Assembly (NCBI GenBank): GCA_030407315.1
Contig: JALQPE010002910.1
Span: forward strand, 1-64,000
DNA from: Asparagopsis taxiformis
Taxonomy: Eukaryota; Rhodophyta; Florideophyceae; Bonnemaisoniales; Bonnemaisoniaceae
Length of the DNA: 64,000 bases
Reading direction: 5' to 3'
The position numbers and the translations under genes are program-made. How positions within the stretch are numbered: the first letter of the stretch is position 1; every line of letters begins with the position of its first letter. This document shows, in pieces, positions 19,035-29,346 of the stretch. The notes beneath the pieces were generated by a model, which ran no database searches, was not told the origin of the DNA, and was given only the letters and a program-made list of their open reading frames with translations.

Positions 19035-19335
19035 GCCCCGAAGCGCGAACGAGATGCGACGAAATGCGAAAGAAGCGCGTCGAGACGCAACGAAGCGCGA
19101 ACGAAACGCGAGCGAAATGCAAACGAAGCGCGAACGAAACGCGAACGAAATGCAAATGAAGCGCGTCGAGACGCGACGAAGCGCGAACGAAACGCGGACG
19201 AAATGCAAATGAAGCGCTTCGAGACGCGACGAAGCGCGAACGAAAACGCGGACGAAATGCAAACGAAGCGCGTCGAAGCGCGTCGAAACGCGACGGAACG
19301 CGAACGAAAACGCGCCGAAATGCAAACGATACGAG
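19035..19335 (+). repeat. Degenerate tandem repeat, GAAGCGCGAACGAAACGCG type
   Basis: Imperfect short repeats alternate GAAGCGCGAACGAAACGCGA with ATGCAAATGAAGCGC and CGTCGAGACGCGAC over about 300 bp. All reading frames through it are repetitive and were not called. Confidence 0.85.
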
Positions 19336-19738
19336 CGACGAGAACGCACCCGCCCTGTATGCCTACCGGCCAACAGCTCCATCTCCCTCTCTCCCGCCTC
19401 GCCCCACGCGCCCCCAACCGCGTCGCTCGCGAATCCCGAGCGTCGAAGCGGTCACTGGGCAACCACCGCTTCAAGCGGCGACTCGCGCGACGAAATTCGC
19501 ACTGGACCTTGGCTAGCTATAGCTCCCCCACCCGGGCGTCCGCACGACATTCCGAGGAGCCGCTGGACGCAACCGCAGTCGCGCGCGGTACACCGTCGCG
19601 CCTACGCATGCGCCGCAAACGCAATTCGCGCCGCGCGTACGAAAGGAAGGATGGCTAAGGCGAAGTTAACAAAACACAAGAGGTTTAATCAAGGGAGTAG
19701 AATGGACTACCGGCTAGCCTGGATGCGTACGAAGGAGC

Positions 19739-22699
19739 TCACTCGCGTGCGTTATCCTCGCGGCGCGTGCGTCGGCTCGAAGAACTGCCCGTTGCGCCGC
19801 GCGCGCGAGCACGACTTGAAGCCGTGTCTGCTTGGTGATTGCGTCGTCGCTCGGGATTCAGCACGCGCACGACGCGCCCGTCTTGCACGCCAAGACGCAA
19901 GGGAGGAACGCTGGGACGTGCGGACGCTGCGGCCGCCGCGCGAGCGCGAGTCGTTGGGCGCGCACCTCCGCGACCAGCCCCGTCGCTTCCCACCGCGACC
20001 GATGCATCACCTCCCCCTTCCGCTCCCTCGTTAAGTCCGCTGACTGACTGCGTCTCGCTGTTAGACACCACCCCCGCCGCGGACGTTTCGGGCGACCGCT
20101 GCACTAAGCCAACGATATCATTCAGCGTCGTACCGAGGCGATGCGTGCGCTCGATCGTATCCTGGATCCTACGAACGGTCTCCCGTTCACGCGCAGTATA
20201 CACCCGACGCACCGCCGCAACACGCTCCGCGCCCCGTTGACGTTCGCCCGCGAGATTCGCTTCGACATCGCTAAGCGCGCGTTCCGCCCGTTCCTGCGCC
20301 GAAGTAGCAGCCTCGCAACGTTCTTGGAGGGTCGTGATCATCGCGCGATTGCCGCTGGCAGCCCGTTCGTAATTCGCCACGCGTTCTTGCAAGTCACCGA
20401 TGTCCTTGTGCATCCGCTCGATCCGCGTCGCATCTTCCCCGGCCTTGCGCTCTAATGTCGCCTCGCGTCCAGCCGCGTCCTTAAGTGTCTTCTCAGCCTC
20501 GTGCAAGAGACTCACCGCTTCGTCGCGCGTTGCGTTCGCTTTGGTAAGGCGCGCCGCAGCGTCGTCGCGCGCTTGCGCAATCGTCGTCACCCGCGCCAGC
20601 GCCTCGTCACGGCTCTGCTCGACCGATGTCAGACGCGCCAGTGCTTCGCTGCGGCCCTCCACGGCGGAAGCCATTCGCGCCAAAGCGTCATCGCGAGCCC
20701 CTTCGAGCAACGCCACGCGCGCCAACGCCTCCTCCCGGCCTTTTTCGGCGGCGGCAAGCTGGCCCCGCAACACGTTCGCGTCTGATTCGGCCAGAACATC
20801 ACCCGCCTCGTTGACAGCGGCCGCCGCGTCACTTTCCGCCACGTTATCAGCCGTTGCGTCGCCTGCGCCCGTGCGGCTGCCCGCAGCAGCACCGTCACCC
20901 GCGCCGCTCTTCGCCGCGCTGCTGACCGCCGCCCCGCCGTCGCCCGCACTGCTGGACGCCGCAGCCCCGCCGTGGCCGGAAGACGCCGCTTTCAAGGCCT
21001 GCAACTCGTTGTAAACCTTCACGTACTCCGCGCGCAGCGCCGCGTCGAGTCGCTCGACGTCGATAGGAGCGCGCGGCGGCTCGGAGAAAAGGGAATATCG
21101 GCCGTCTCGGAAGCGCCGACGTTCGATCGCCAACAAAGCCGCCATGCCAAGATACTGCGCATACTCGCGCGAATCGGTCGCGCGCATAACGTGCAGTTCG
21201 TTAGTAGATAGCGCGGACAACACGGCATCAACGGTAACGACATCGTGCGCCTCTAAATGCGCAAACGCGTCGCGCGACGGATTGCGCGGCGACTTGAGAA
21301 GGAGATGTGGAATTTCAGTATGCCGGTGAACACCAAGCGAACCATGCGCCCAATCGACGACGCCGCGCTCCGCGCTCCAGGGCAACCACTGCCCACCCTC
21401 CTTGAAGTCCATACCAGGCGCGAGATCGAAAACCGGAGTTTCGTCCCACGCGCACGCGCGATGCTCCGTCAGGAGACTTTCGAGATGCGCCGCCGTATAC
21501 GTTCCGCCCCGCACGATCGCCGAAACGCCGACGCGCTCGATTCCCGCGATCAGTTTTTCGCTTAAGCGCAAGAAACGACGTTCGACGTAAGCGACGTGAA
21601 GCCACGCGGCGGCAACCATCACCACCCACTCGCTTAGAGCGATAGCCCAGAAATACGAACGAGCCTCGACCGGAACGTCGCGCCCGAGCAGTACCGACGG
21701 CGCGTAGTGGAACACGCAGGGAAGCGGCACCGACAACGAGTCGGGCGCTTCCGGCCAATCGCGCGCATCGTAACGCGGGAAGAAAGCGGCGACGCGGTCA
21801 TCAGGAAACTCGCGAAATTCGATATCGCGATACGTGACGAAGTAGCCCGACGTGCGCCGCAAACGCAACTCGCGCCGCGCTTCCGGGCGCATATCCGCGT
21901 TAAGAAACCATGGCACACTCGCCTCCCCTTCGTGCTCGACGTCGTTCCACGGAACGCCGCCGTCAAGTAAGAAGCCCGCACTGGGCGCCGCGGCCCATGG
22001 ATCGACTCGCGCAAATTCGTCGCGACGCATCACGCGCAACCGGGCCAAGTGGCGTACGAGCCGTTCGTCGGCTTCGTCTTCGAGAAAGTACGCGTCGCAC
22101 GGTAAGTTCGCGGGGACCGCCAAATCGCACAACGCCGATTCGCGCCGCGCGTCCCACACCGCTTGCGCGTCCTTGTGGCCGGGTAACACGGCATAGCGCG
22201 ATACGTCAGCGATGCGCGTCCATTGAAAGCGCTGCGGGAAGAAGTGGCGACGGCCCAATTCCGCCCACGTCGGCATAGGGCGTGGCATGAAACGGAACGC
22301 GATCGGGTCGTCGTAGCGCGCGCGCGGAATCGACTCGGGAGCGTCTTGCGCGGCCGACGGAAGCGAAACGGACGCAGGCGCAGGAACCGAACGAAGCGGG
22401 ACGCCGCTCCCAGAACGCGCAGCAGACGCAGAAGTTGGAGTCGCGGTCGCATCCACCGTAGCGACAACGTCAGACGACGCGACGACGCCACTGCCGCCAC
22501 GGCCGCTCGCGGCTACGGGTACGGTTGAGGAGGATGCTTGCGCCATGGACATGTAATAGGGACTCTCCGGGCTTGAAAGAGAAGGAAACGCGATGCGCGC
22601 AGGGCGAGGAGACGCGTTCGTGGGCGTCGACGGTTCGTCGCGAGGCGCAGCGCCGACGCGAAGCCAACTCGGCAGAGCGTTATTATCGCGCGACATCAC
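19739..22699 (-). CDS. Antisense ORF of the chromovirus, 986-aa coiled-coil protein of unknown function
   Basis: This ORF lies opposite in strand to pol, between the pol stop and the 3' LTR, starting 186 bp from the LTR. Residues 1-125 are Ser/Pro/Ala-rich. About 126-560 look globular and Trp/Arg-rich (MPTWAELGRRHFFPQRFQW, LSEWVVMVAAAWLHVAYVE, GGQWLPWSAERGVVDWAHG). About 600-900 are a long coiled coil with roughly 14-residue repeats (RDEALARVTTIAQ, RSEALARLTSVEQ). The C-terminus is strongly basic. The sense strand has no long frame here, so the ORF is unlikely to be a shadow. I do not recognise the globular part. It shows no signal peptide or clear membrane segment, which argues against an envelope protein. 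Antisense extra ORFs between pol and the 3' LTR are known in some plant Ty3/gypsy elements. Confidence 0.7.
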   Translation of the reverse strand: MMSRDNNALPSWLRVGAAPRDEPSTPTNASPRPARIAFPSLSSPESPYYMSMAQASSSTVPVAASGRGGSGVVASSDVVATVDATATPTSASAARSGSGVPLRSVPAPASVSLPSAAQDAPESIPRARYDDPIAFRFMPRPMPTWAELGRRHFFPQRFQWTRIADVSRYAVLPGHKDAQAVWDARRESALCDLAVPANLPCDAYFLEDEADERLVRHLARLRVMRRDEFARVDPWAAAPSAGFLLDGGVPWNDVEHEGEASVPWFLNADMRPEARRELRLRRTSGYFVTYRDIEFREFPDDRVAAFFPRYDARDWPEAPDSLSVPLPCVFHYAPSVLLGRDVPVEARSYFWAIALSEWVVMVAAAWLHVAYVERRFLRLSEKLIAGIERVGVSAIVRGGTYTAAHLESLLTEHRACAWDETPVFDLAPGMDFKEGGQWLPWSAERGVVDWAHGSLGVHRHTEIPHLLLKSPRNPSRDAFAHLEAHDVVTVDAVLSALSTNELHVMRATDSREYAQYLGMAALLAIERRRFRDGRYSLFSEPPRAPIDVERLDAALRAEYVKVYNELQALKAASSGHGGAAASSSAGDGGAAVSSAAKSGAGDGAAAGSRTGAGDATADNVAESDAAAAVNEAGDVLAESDANVLRGQLAAAEKGREEALARVALLEGARDDALARMASAVEGRSEALARLTSVEQSRDEALARVTTIAQARDDAAARLTKANATRDEAVSLLHEAEKTLKDAAGREATLERKAGEDATRIERMHKDIGDLQERVANYERAASGNRAMITTLQERCEAATSAQERAERALSDVEANLAGERQRGAERVAAVRRVYTARERETVRRIQDTIERTHRLGTTLNDIVGLVQRSPETSAAGVVSNSETQSVSGLNEGAEGGGDASVAVGSDGAGRGGARPTTRARAAAAASARPSVPPLRLGVQDGRVVRVLNPERRRNHQADTASSRARARGATGSSSSRRTRREDNARE

Positions 22700-22876
22700 G
22701 AAGCGCGAGTGCGTGTGGCGTTAACGGAGCGAGCGCGCACGGAATGGAGACAGAAGGATGGAAGAGAAGCAGAAGGATGGAAGAGAAGAAGAAGATTGGA
22801 AGAGGAGAACAAGACAGGAGAGAGCTGAAGGTGTGCACAAGAACGTTACGCGCGAGGACGCGCTGTGAAGTTAGTC

Positions 22877-22884
22877 GGGGGGAG
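22877..22884 (+). other. Polypurine tract of chromovirus copy A
   Basis: GGGGGGAG lies immediately before the 3' LTR (TGTGGTGC...), the expected place for the plus-strand primer. Confidence 0.75.
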
Positions 22885-23692
22885 TGTGGTGCAATTTAAG
22901 TTGGTCGAGGGAACCGATGCGAGCGCGCGCGTTTACGTTAGTCCGCAAGCATCCGTTTGAGTTAGTTTAGTAAGCGAGCGTACGCGTGGCGCCTTGATTA
23001 CGTGTCACGGAGCGTCAAAGCGAGCGCGTGTGCGCGTACGTTGCCACGAAACCGCGAGCCGCGCCACGTGTAGCGATTTCCGCGAATTTCCCTTTATTTC
23101 CCTTTTTGGGTTTTTTATGACGAAAGTCTTTTTCCCAAAATATTTCCCTTTTTGCGTGCGAGCGTGCGGCCGCCGCCGGCCGGCCACACAAGGACAGCCT
23201 GTCCCAAGTAAGTTAGCTATTAGTGGTCGCATGGCTTCGCACCCTACCAATAAACAGTCAGCACTTTCGCAGCTACGAGTTAAGCGTTGAGCGCGTCGCG
23301 AGGACCGATTGCGTTACAACGTTGCGTGCGGATTGCTCACGATCGCCGACATACGTGCGCGCGCGCCGCGTTTACCGACCGTCGAATTGCGTCGCACCGC
23401 GAGACCGCGCGTTGCGTCGCCTACCGCTAGGCCAGGGATTTACGACCCCTGCGTGGATCGTGTTGAGCTCGAGTTTACTCGGTGATCTCCCCCTGAGATC
23501 ACGGCTTGCGCCGGCCCGCGAATCCCGTGTTGCGATCGACCCTGCGCGTTCCGCCGTTGTACCACCCGATCGCCTCCGCGACCGAGCGACGTGCGAAACG
23601 CAAGTTCACGAGCGCGTTACGGTTCAACACGCCCTGACAAGGCAAGCGATTCTAGAACTCTCCTAGTGACCGCCATCCCGGCTGGTCCTACA
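22885..23692 (+). repeat. 3' LTR of chromovirus copy A (808 bp)
   Basis: It begins TGTGGTGCAATTTA and ends GGCTGGTCCTACA. It aligns over its length with the 5' LTR at 55154-55944 (shared landmarks TTTTATGACGAAAGTCTTTT, CCAGGGATTTACGACCCCTG, TGAGATCACGGCTTGCGCC) but with many substitutions and small indels, so the two copies are not recent sisters. A TATTAGTGG/AATAAACAG stretch in the middle may hold promoter and polyadenylation signals. Confidence 0.92.
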
Positions 23693-23843
23693 AACAGCCC
23701 CGTATGTCAACTGTGCATATCAACTCAAGTCACACACATTCTCCTCTCGCACCATCCCCATAACACGATCCAAAAGAAAAACAAACCACGAGGAACAAAC
23801 AACCTATGCCAACGCACCGCCAAAAGATAGATCACCCCTGATC

Positions 23844-24908
23844 GTGCGATTTGGGCCGGATAAGACGTTAAACCAGAACACCAAACGCCTCACAGACGCC
23901 AACCCCACCGCAAACCCAAAACAATCTGAAAAATCAGCCGCTTTCCACACTTGGCACCTGATTTTCAACCACATAAACCTTCGCACACTCCAGAAAATGG
24001 CCATTGAAGAACTCATACCACTTCCTCCGATCCTAAAACAAACCCCGCCACCGCTAACGTGCTCTGGATGCCAGCACGGCAAGCTCCGCCCCAAACCGCA
24101 CACAAAAACAAACCACAACTACTCTGTAGGAATCGCCATATCAAGCGATATCTGCGGACCAATATCACCCACGTCAATACACGGTAACTCATACTTCATA
24201 ACGCTAGTTGATACCTACTCCAGATATATCATGGCCCGCTTCTTGCCAAACCGCAAAAACATACCAAAAACACTGGACAACTTGATATCCATCTTTCAAA
24301 ACCAAACCGGAGTAACTCCTCAAATCCTAACCACGGATAACGCCCGCGAATACATATCAACCGAGGCAAACAGCCTGTACGACTCATTGGGATTGGAACA
24401 CCGCCTCACGGTTCCCTACTCACCGCAAGAAAACGGCATCGCCGAGCGCATAAATGCGATTCTGATAAACGCTGCAAGAGCATCCCTATTCCACGCCGAC
24501 CTCCCCCTCATATTCTGGGAGGACGCTGTACGCGATACCATCTTCAAATACAACATAACAAGACACTCCACAACTGGCACACTCCCATACACTATTTGGC
24601 ACGGGCAGGCACCATCCATAACACGCCTATACCCATTCGGCGCAATCGGTTCCATCCCCTCACGCACACCGGGAAGAAAATTAGACGCCAAGGGAATCGC
24701 AGTACAGTACATGTATGCCGAATCCCCAACATTCATCACGGTTCGTACCATAAATGCCTCCGAATACCACCGCGTCCGCACAGTCGATTTCAATACATAC
24801 TACCCCGAACAAGATCCTGTCAGAACTATGACCACCGCGCGTAAATCCCACATCCCACACCCCGACCCAACCCATATTGAACCCACTACACCTCCCCAGC
24901 GTCACTGA
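23844..24908 (+). pseudogene. copia integrase region
   Basis: The 354-codon frame starts with the pre-integrase zinc motif (TWHLIFNHIN ... CSGCQHGK). The integrase core follows: SSDICGPISPTSIHG (first Asp), LTTDNAREYIS (second Asp) and PYSPQENGIAERINAIL (Glu). The frame ends after a GKR-like segment (IGSIPSRTPGRKLDAKG). In copia elements this continues straight into RT, but here the frame closes at 24908 and the homologous peptide (ANRYPDATEW) continues in another frame with a stop at 24945. The protease and gag are absent. Confidence 0.88.
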
Positions 24909-24914
24909 AACAAG

Positions 24915-25590
24915 CCAATCGATATCCAGATGCCACCGAGTGGTAAAAAGCTCACAACGAAGAACTGGCCAAACTGGATAAAAATGGTACAATCAAGTGG
25001 ATTCCGGATAGCGACGTCCCACCAAACACTCAAACGATCCCACTAACAATGGGATATAGATACAAACGCACGGCAGATGGCACCATAATCGAGAGGAAAG
25101 CACGATGCGCCATGCGGGGAGATCTAATGAAACCCAACATACACTACAACCCCACGCATACCACAGCACTAATGGCCGACAAAGCAACAATACGCCTCCT
25201 CTTTGCCGCGGCAGCAGCCGGCAAACACGCCATCTGTCACTTCGACATGACATCCGCGTACCTGCACGAACACTACCACTACGAGAAGCCCGTATACGTC
25301 CGGCAACACCCACAATTTGATGGAAGCCTAAAACACAAGAGCAGATATGGCATCCTAATCCGAAACCTATACGGAAACCCATCCGGCGGCTATTACTACA
25401 CACAAGGTGTAACAAAGTTCCTAAAATCCCACGGATTCACGCAAAGCCAACAAGACCCATGCCTTTTCTACAGGATCAGCAACCAAGCGAACTTTACCCT
25501 CATAGCAGCCAGCTGCGACGACTTCCTCATTGTTGCATCCCGCCAAAAAGTCATCGACCAGCTTCACTCCACTCTCTCCACGAGATATGG
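24915..25590 (+). pseudogene. copia reverse transcriptase, first part
   Basis: The homologous frame runs from about 24915 with a stop at 24945-24947, then is open through 25590. It contains MGYRYKRTADGTIIERKARC, FDMTSAYLHE (first catalytic Asp region), NLYGNPSGGYYY (NLYGLKQ-like) and the catalytic loop SCDDFLIVA, where most copia enzymes read YVDD. The frame is cut by the solo LTR at 25591 after TRYG and resumes at 26382 with IKNLGKPTKYLGW. Confidence 0.88.
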
Positions 25591-26376
25591 TGTCAGGGAT
25601 CAGCCCTCTAGACCTCATGGTAAACACTAGATTCCTGTTCTTATAACACCATACCCCGACCAACCAATAAGATAGTACCATTCCACAGAGACCAAAGCTC
25701 CCAACTACAAGGGAAGCTTACAGTAACCACTCCTACGAGGCTACTTACAGCTTTCCACATACCTTACACCACCTAGGAGACACTTGAGCAGGCTACTTAC
25801 ATGTTATGATAGACTTACAACACCTGTCATGTGACTGACACGGTTACTTACAAGATTACATGGCTTTTTCAGCCACTTTCGCCCCACTTACAGGGTTACT
25901 TACACACATACGCCCGTATGACAGGTAACTTACAACTGTAACTGACGGAAACCTCGTTTTTTCAATGAAATTTCAACTGTAAGCTTACATGTAAGAAATG
26001 TAAGCTTACACTGTAAGCCGCCCTGCGGGGCCCGGTCGCGCCCGGCTCCAGGTTTCCACGTGTCAGGGGTTCCTGCCGAACATTGCTGGACTCTTACACG
26101 TGTTACATTGCTGGACTCTTACACGTGGCCCTCCCTGTCACACTCTCCTTATGACCGTTTCCAGATCCGCCACCACCAACAATATCTCCCATTCTCCCCT
26201 CCTATTGGTTGATCTCCCGATGCCTACTCCTCGTAGCTCCTCGTAGTTACCCTTCATTTTACCCCTCCTAGAGCTACCTCCTAGTCTATATAAACTACCC
26301 TCCGCTCCCCACCTCAGGGATTCGGAGGTACCTTCGACCGGAACATCTTCTCCCAAGTTGTGCCTTAACCCCCACA
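25591..26376 (+). repeat. Solo LTR (786 bp) inserted in copia element B
   Basis: It begins TGTCAGGGATC and ends AACCCCCACA, with the 5-bp target duplication TATGG at 25586-25590 and 26377-26381. The copia frame reads on across the site once the insert is ignored. It carries many copies of TTACTTACA/CTTACAG in the first 400 bp, a 25-bp tandem duplication (ACATTGCTGGACTCTTACAC at its start, near 26083-26130), and a TATATAAAC box near 26285. It belongs to a family not otherwise present in the window. Its strand is assigned from the TATA box. Confidence 0.9.
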
Positions 26377-26381
26377 TATGG

Positions 26382-27422
26382 CATCAAAAACCTAGGCAAG
26401 CCAACGAAATACCTCGGATGGACAGTTAATTACAGCACCGCGGGCATCCACATCTCCACCCCACAATACATCGAACAGGCACTAGCCGATACGAGACAAA
26501 CCACGGCCAACCCCAGTCCTAAACCGTACACGGACGGTGTTCCACTCCACGCCCCGGACAACACAGATGAGCCATGCCCCGAGATTGCAGAGATATACAA
26601 AGCAGTCATCGGAACAGTACGCTACGTTTCTGACTCAACAATACCGGACATATGCTTCGTCGTAAGCAAACTGGCAGCAGCTAACCACCGCCCCACCAAG
26701 CGCCACTGGGGACACCTCAAGCACCTCGTTCGCTACCTAAAAGGAACCATCACCACGGGAATACTATACAAGCCATCAAACACAAAATCCATACCCCTCC
26801 AATCATACACAGATGCGGACTACGCAGGAGACAAAACGGATTCAAAATCCACAAGTGGCGCAATCCACACTATAAATGGCTCCCCAATAGCATGGATATC
26901 AATTAAGCAATCCATGCAAGCCCTCTCCACATGCGAAGCAGAATACATAGCAGCAGCCCTCGCAGTCCAGTACACACAATGGCTCCGACGCGTACTATAC
27001 GAACTACGCTACCTGAAGAGCCAACCACGTTGTACATCGACAACCAAGCCGCAATCTCAATTGCTAACAATACCGCACCCACGAAGAAACGGAAGTTCAT
27101 AGACCTCCGCCACCACTTTCTCCGCGAACACATACAGCGCAGAAACATTACCCTTCAACACGTCCCATCACAAGAAATGCTCGCAGATATATTAACGAAA
27201 CCGCTAAAAGGCCAACACTACACACGACTAAAGCAGCTCCTAAACATCTGTGACGCTCCACAACCACCTCCAAACATACGCAACCTGCTCTCCGTGAAGC
27301 AGGGGGACTGCCACTACGCCGCCAAGAAGGAAACGGCGCAGCGAAACAATGCTCCACTCCAAACTGCCTGCGCTATTGCCACTACGCTTGCTGAGCCAAC
27401 AGCACAGCATACGATGGCATGA
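26382..27422 (+). pseudogene. copia reverse transcriptase end and RNase H
   Basis: The frame continues the RT (NLGKPTKYLGWTVNY) into the connection and RNase H domains: RYVSDSTIPDICFVVSKLA, then SYTDADYAGDKTDSKSTSG (first RNase H Asp), ALSTCEAEYIAAA (Glu), and after a frameshift near 27015 TLYIDNQAAISIANN (Asp), RKFIDLRHHFLRE and SQEMLADILTKPL. All catalytic carboxylates are visible across the two frames. The TSD base run TATGG is shared between both sides of the solo LTR. Confidence 0.88.
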
Positions 27423-27640
27423 CAACATGTCAATAGAAGGACGGCGGCGGAAGCGCACGGCCGAAGGATAAATAGGAGGTAGGTTGAGAGAACAATAAAC
27501 AGAGGTACGGCAGTATCATTATACAAGCTATGATCGTTGCACGTCACGCCAGTCACATATCTACCAGTCCTTGCGTAGATAGACCAATAGCGTATTTCGT
27601 GTGTCCACATCGCATAAATCACTAATTGCTGTCGCAATGA

Positions 27641-29346
27641 AAGCGGCGCCCGCCACCAGTGTCGTGAAGTGCCTGTTCATTACTCTGTTAATCGCAATGG
27701 TGCGTCACGTACAGTATATTCACACTCGAGGAATAGTAACTTTTGCGTTATATTCGGCATTTGACTGTCAGCATAATTAGATTATAAGATTATAGTAGTA
27801 ACCGCGTTAATCACTCCGAACCTACGGTCTAAGAGGATTACTGTTTGGGCAATAACTATATCCACATAATTCACTCGACGGGCGGTTCTAAACTGTTTTG
27901 GTATGTTAAGGTATGCCGCATATCATCAATATCTGGACCGTCTTCATACACACGGTGAATACGAACGTTTTATCCGCAGAGATTCTCCTAAACGTGTAGA
28001 CAGCATGTGGCCATCAAATTGTTGTTATTTCCCTGCGCAACGCTGGATACACTCGTAGTAATGGCCCTCTTGTTACCACGAAACTTAAAAGTTAGGATTG
28101 TTTGGAGTCAAAACAATTGACAGACCGCAAGTTTATATCCATCATTCTTTTCCAGTGTGAACGCTAGACTCCAACGTTGTTCTTCCAGTACGAATTTTTT
28201 CAACAGGTGCTTTCTTTCTTTCGTACATATCCTCAATCAGCCCATGCTCCACTACGAACATAGTCATATTCAGATATCTTTCCCCAGCTCCACTTTACCA
28301 ATATATCTGTCTCGTATACACTGTACACCTTCTCCTCCCATGCCCACTGTTGGGATATCCATATAACCAGGCGACATGCCAACTCTAGTGTCTGCGCAGG
28401 CACAACATTCTTTATAGTCTAACACCCACATTACCTCGTTTTCCGTTAAACATTCTCCAAATACCCCGTCATCCTATTCCCTTTTCTTCCTGTTGGTGGA
28501 AATTCCCAAGATGGAGCTGTAACCATCTTAGCCAGACTGGCTATGTGGTAAAGTGGTTTTACTATTTTGACATTTCCCCATATCCCTTACCACTTTCCAT
28601 GTCTCCCCATTCCCCCATCAATACCATCATCATCAGAACCTTCCACCACTTACCAATCTCCTCCGTCTCACGATAAATCTCGTACTTACGTCCTTGAAAG
28701 GCACACACACTCAAACACTTACACTTTCCTTCCGCAATTTGTAGAAACAGAAAACATGTTCTGTTTCCACGTTCCACTTTAGTGCCGTGCCATGTTTTTC
28801 TACCCTCATCCTACACATCAACACCAAATGACCCCAGCTACTATCTACATTCATGCCCGCAATAGTATGAGCCGACCACCATAAACATGATCTGGCGCCG
28901 CTTATACAGGCGTAGTGTGCATCACTTTATACAATCAAACATACATTTTCACTTGCATCAGGTGTATCTCGGGTGCACTGGGAGTAGTAGAAGTATTACA
29001 TATCATCAACGTGAAATATATCTGTTTCCTTGATTATTTACAAAGTCACTCCAAACATGTAATACAATGGGTTTAGTCTGTCGGTAGATTCTCCTCGTAC
29101 TCTTCCTACACGACGACATTGTATGAGCTTTGAAAATCTCCTTTGTCACATTAGTACACATTTACTCGCAAGATATCGTTCCGTTGCGATAGTGCACCCT
29201 CACACACCTGAATCTACTAGCTCCCATCATTTGGCCGAAAGTACATAAAGCTTCAGTTCTGCGAACATGTTCCTCACACCCTAAGCCCAGCCTTTCATCC
29301 ATTGCAATCCCTTCCACTTCTGCCTTGCACTCAGCATCCCACCACC
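27641..29346. other. Intergenic, no gene supported
   Basis: This stretch has balanced to AT-rich composition, only short frames, and one 77-bp mobile element (28348-28424). The final 100 bases are the presumed promoter and leader of the secreted-protein gene at 29347. Confidence 0.5.
28348..28424 (+). repeat. 77-bp TG...CA mini-element, copy 1, with 5-bp TSD
   Basis: It begins TGTTGGGATATCC and ends TATAGTCTAACA, flanked by CCCAC on both sides (28343-28347 and 28425-28429). It differs from the copy at 49028 by a single base. The TG...CA ends and 5-bp duplication are typical of LTR-retrotransposon ends, suggesting a solo LTR of a very small (TRIM-like) element. Confidence 0.85.

Larger units (their letters stand above)
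17957..19738 (+). other. 3' spacer of chromovirus copy A, repeat-rich
   Basis: This is non-coding sense-strand sequence after pol. It contains two arrays annotated separately and a segment at 18640-18960 that also occurs after pol in the second copy near 63650-63900 (GGCGCC ... GATTGGC ... TACG). The spacer therefore belongs to the element. Frames here are artefacts of GC-rich repeats. Confidence 0.7.
15354..23692 (+). mobile_element. Large GC-rich Ty3/gypsy chromovirus, copy A (5'-truncated)
   Basis: Homology to the second copy (55154 to window end) starts abruptly inside reverse transcriptase at about 15354 (matching about 60148), so the 5' LTR, gag, protease and most of RT are missing. 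What remains is the end of RT, RNase H, integrase and chromodomain (15398-17953), a repeat-rich 3' spacer, a long antisense ORF (19739-22699), a polypurine tract and the 3' LTR. Adding the 5' part of the other copy gives an intact length near 13.3 kb, large for this group. The strong CpG and GC bias sets it apart from the flanking DNA. Confidence 0.92.
23693..27640 (+). mobile_element. Ty1/copia element B, decayed, 5' end missing
   Basis: This element lacks gag and abuts the chromovirus 3' LTR. It retains the gag-pre-integrase zinc motif, integrase, reverse transcriptase and RNase H, all related to the copia element at 49.6-55.1 kb. Visible lesions are a frameshift near 24900, an in-frame TAA at 24945, a solo LTR insertion at 25591-26376 and a frameshift near 27015. 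A polypurine AGGGGGAC at 27301-27308 is followed by TGCCACTACG, the likely 3' LTR start. The right end was not fixed; 27640 is approximate. Confidence 0.85.

Noticed and set aside
17937..19658. Several 100-250 codon frames in both directions after chromovirus pol
   Set aside because: They come from GC-rich repeat arrays with almost no stop codons; composition is repetitive and no domain is visible.
19739..22699. Envelope protein interpretation of the antisense ORF
   Set aside because: There is no signal peptide, no clear transmembrane anchor, and the strand is opposite to pol.
28162..28782. Short frames around 28.2-28.8 kb on both strands
   Set aside because: They are mutually overlapping low-information frames of 60-72 codons in AT-rich DNA.
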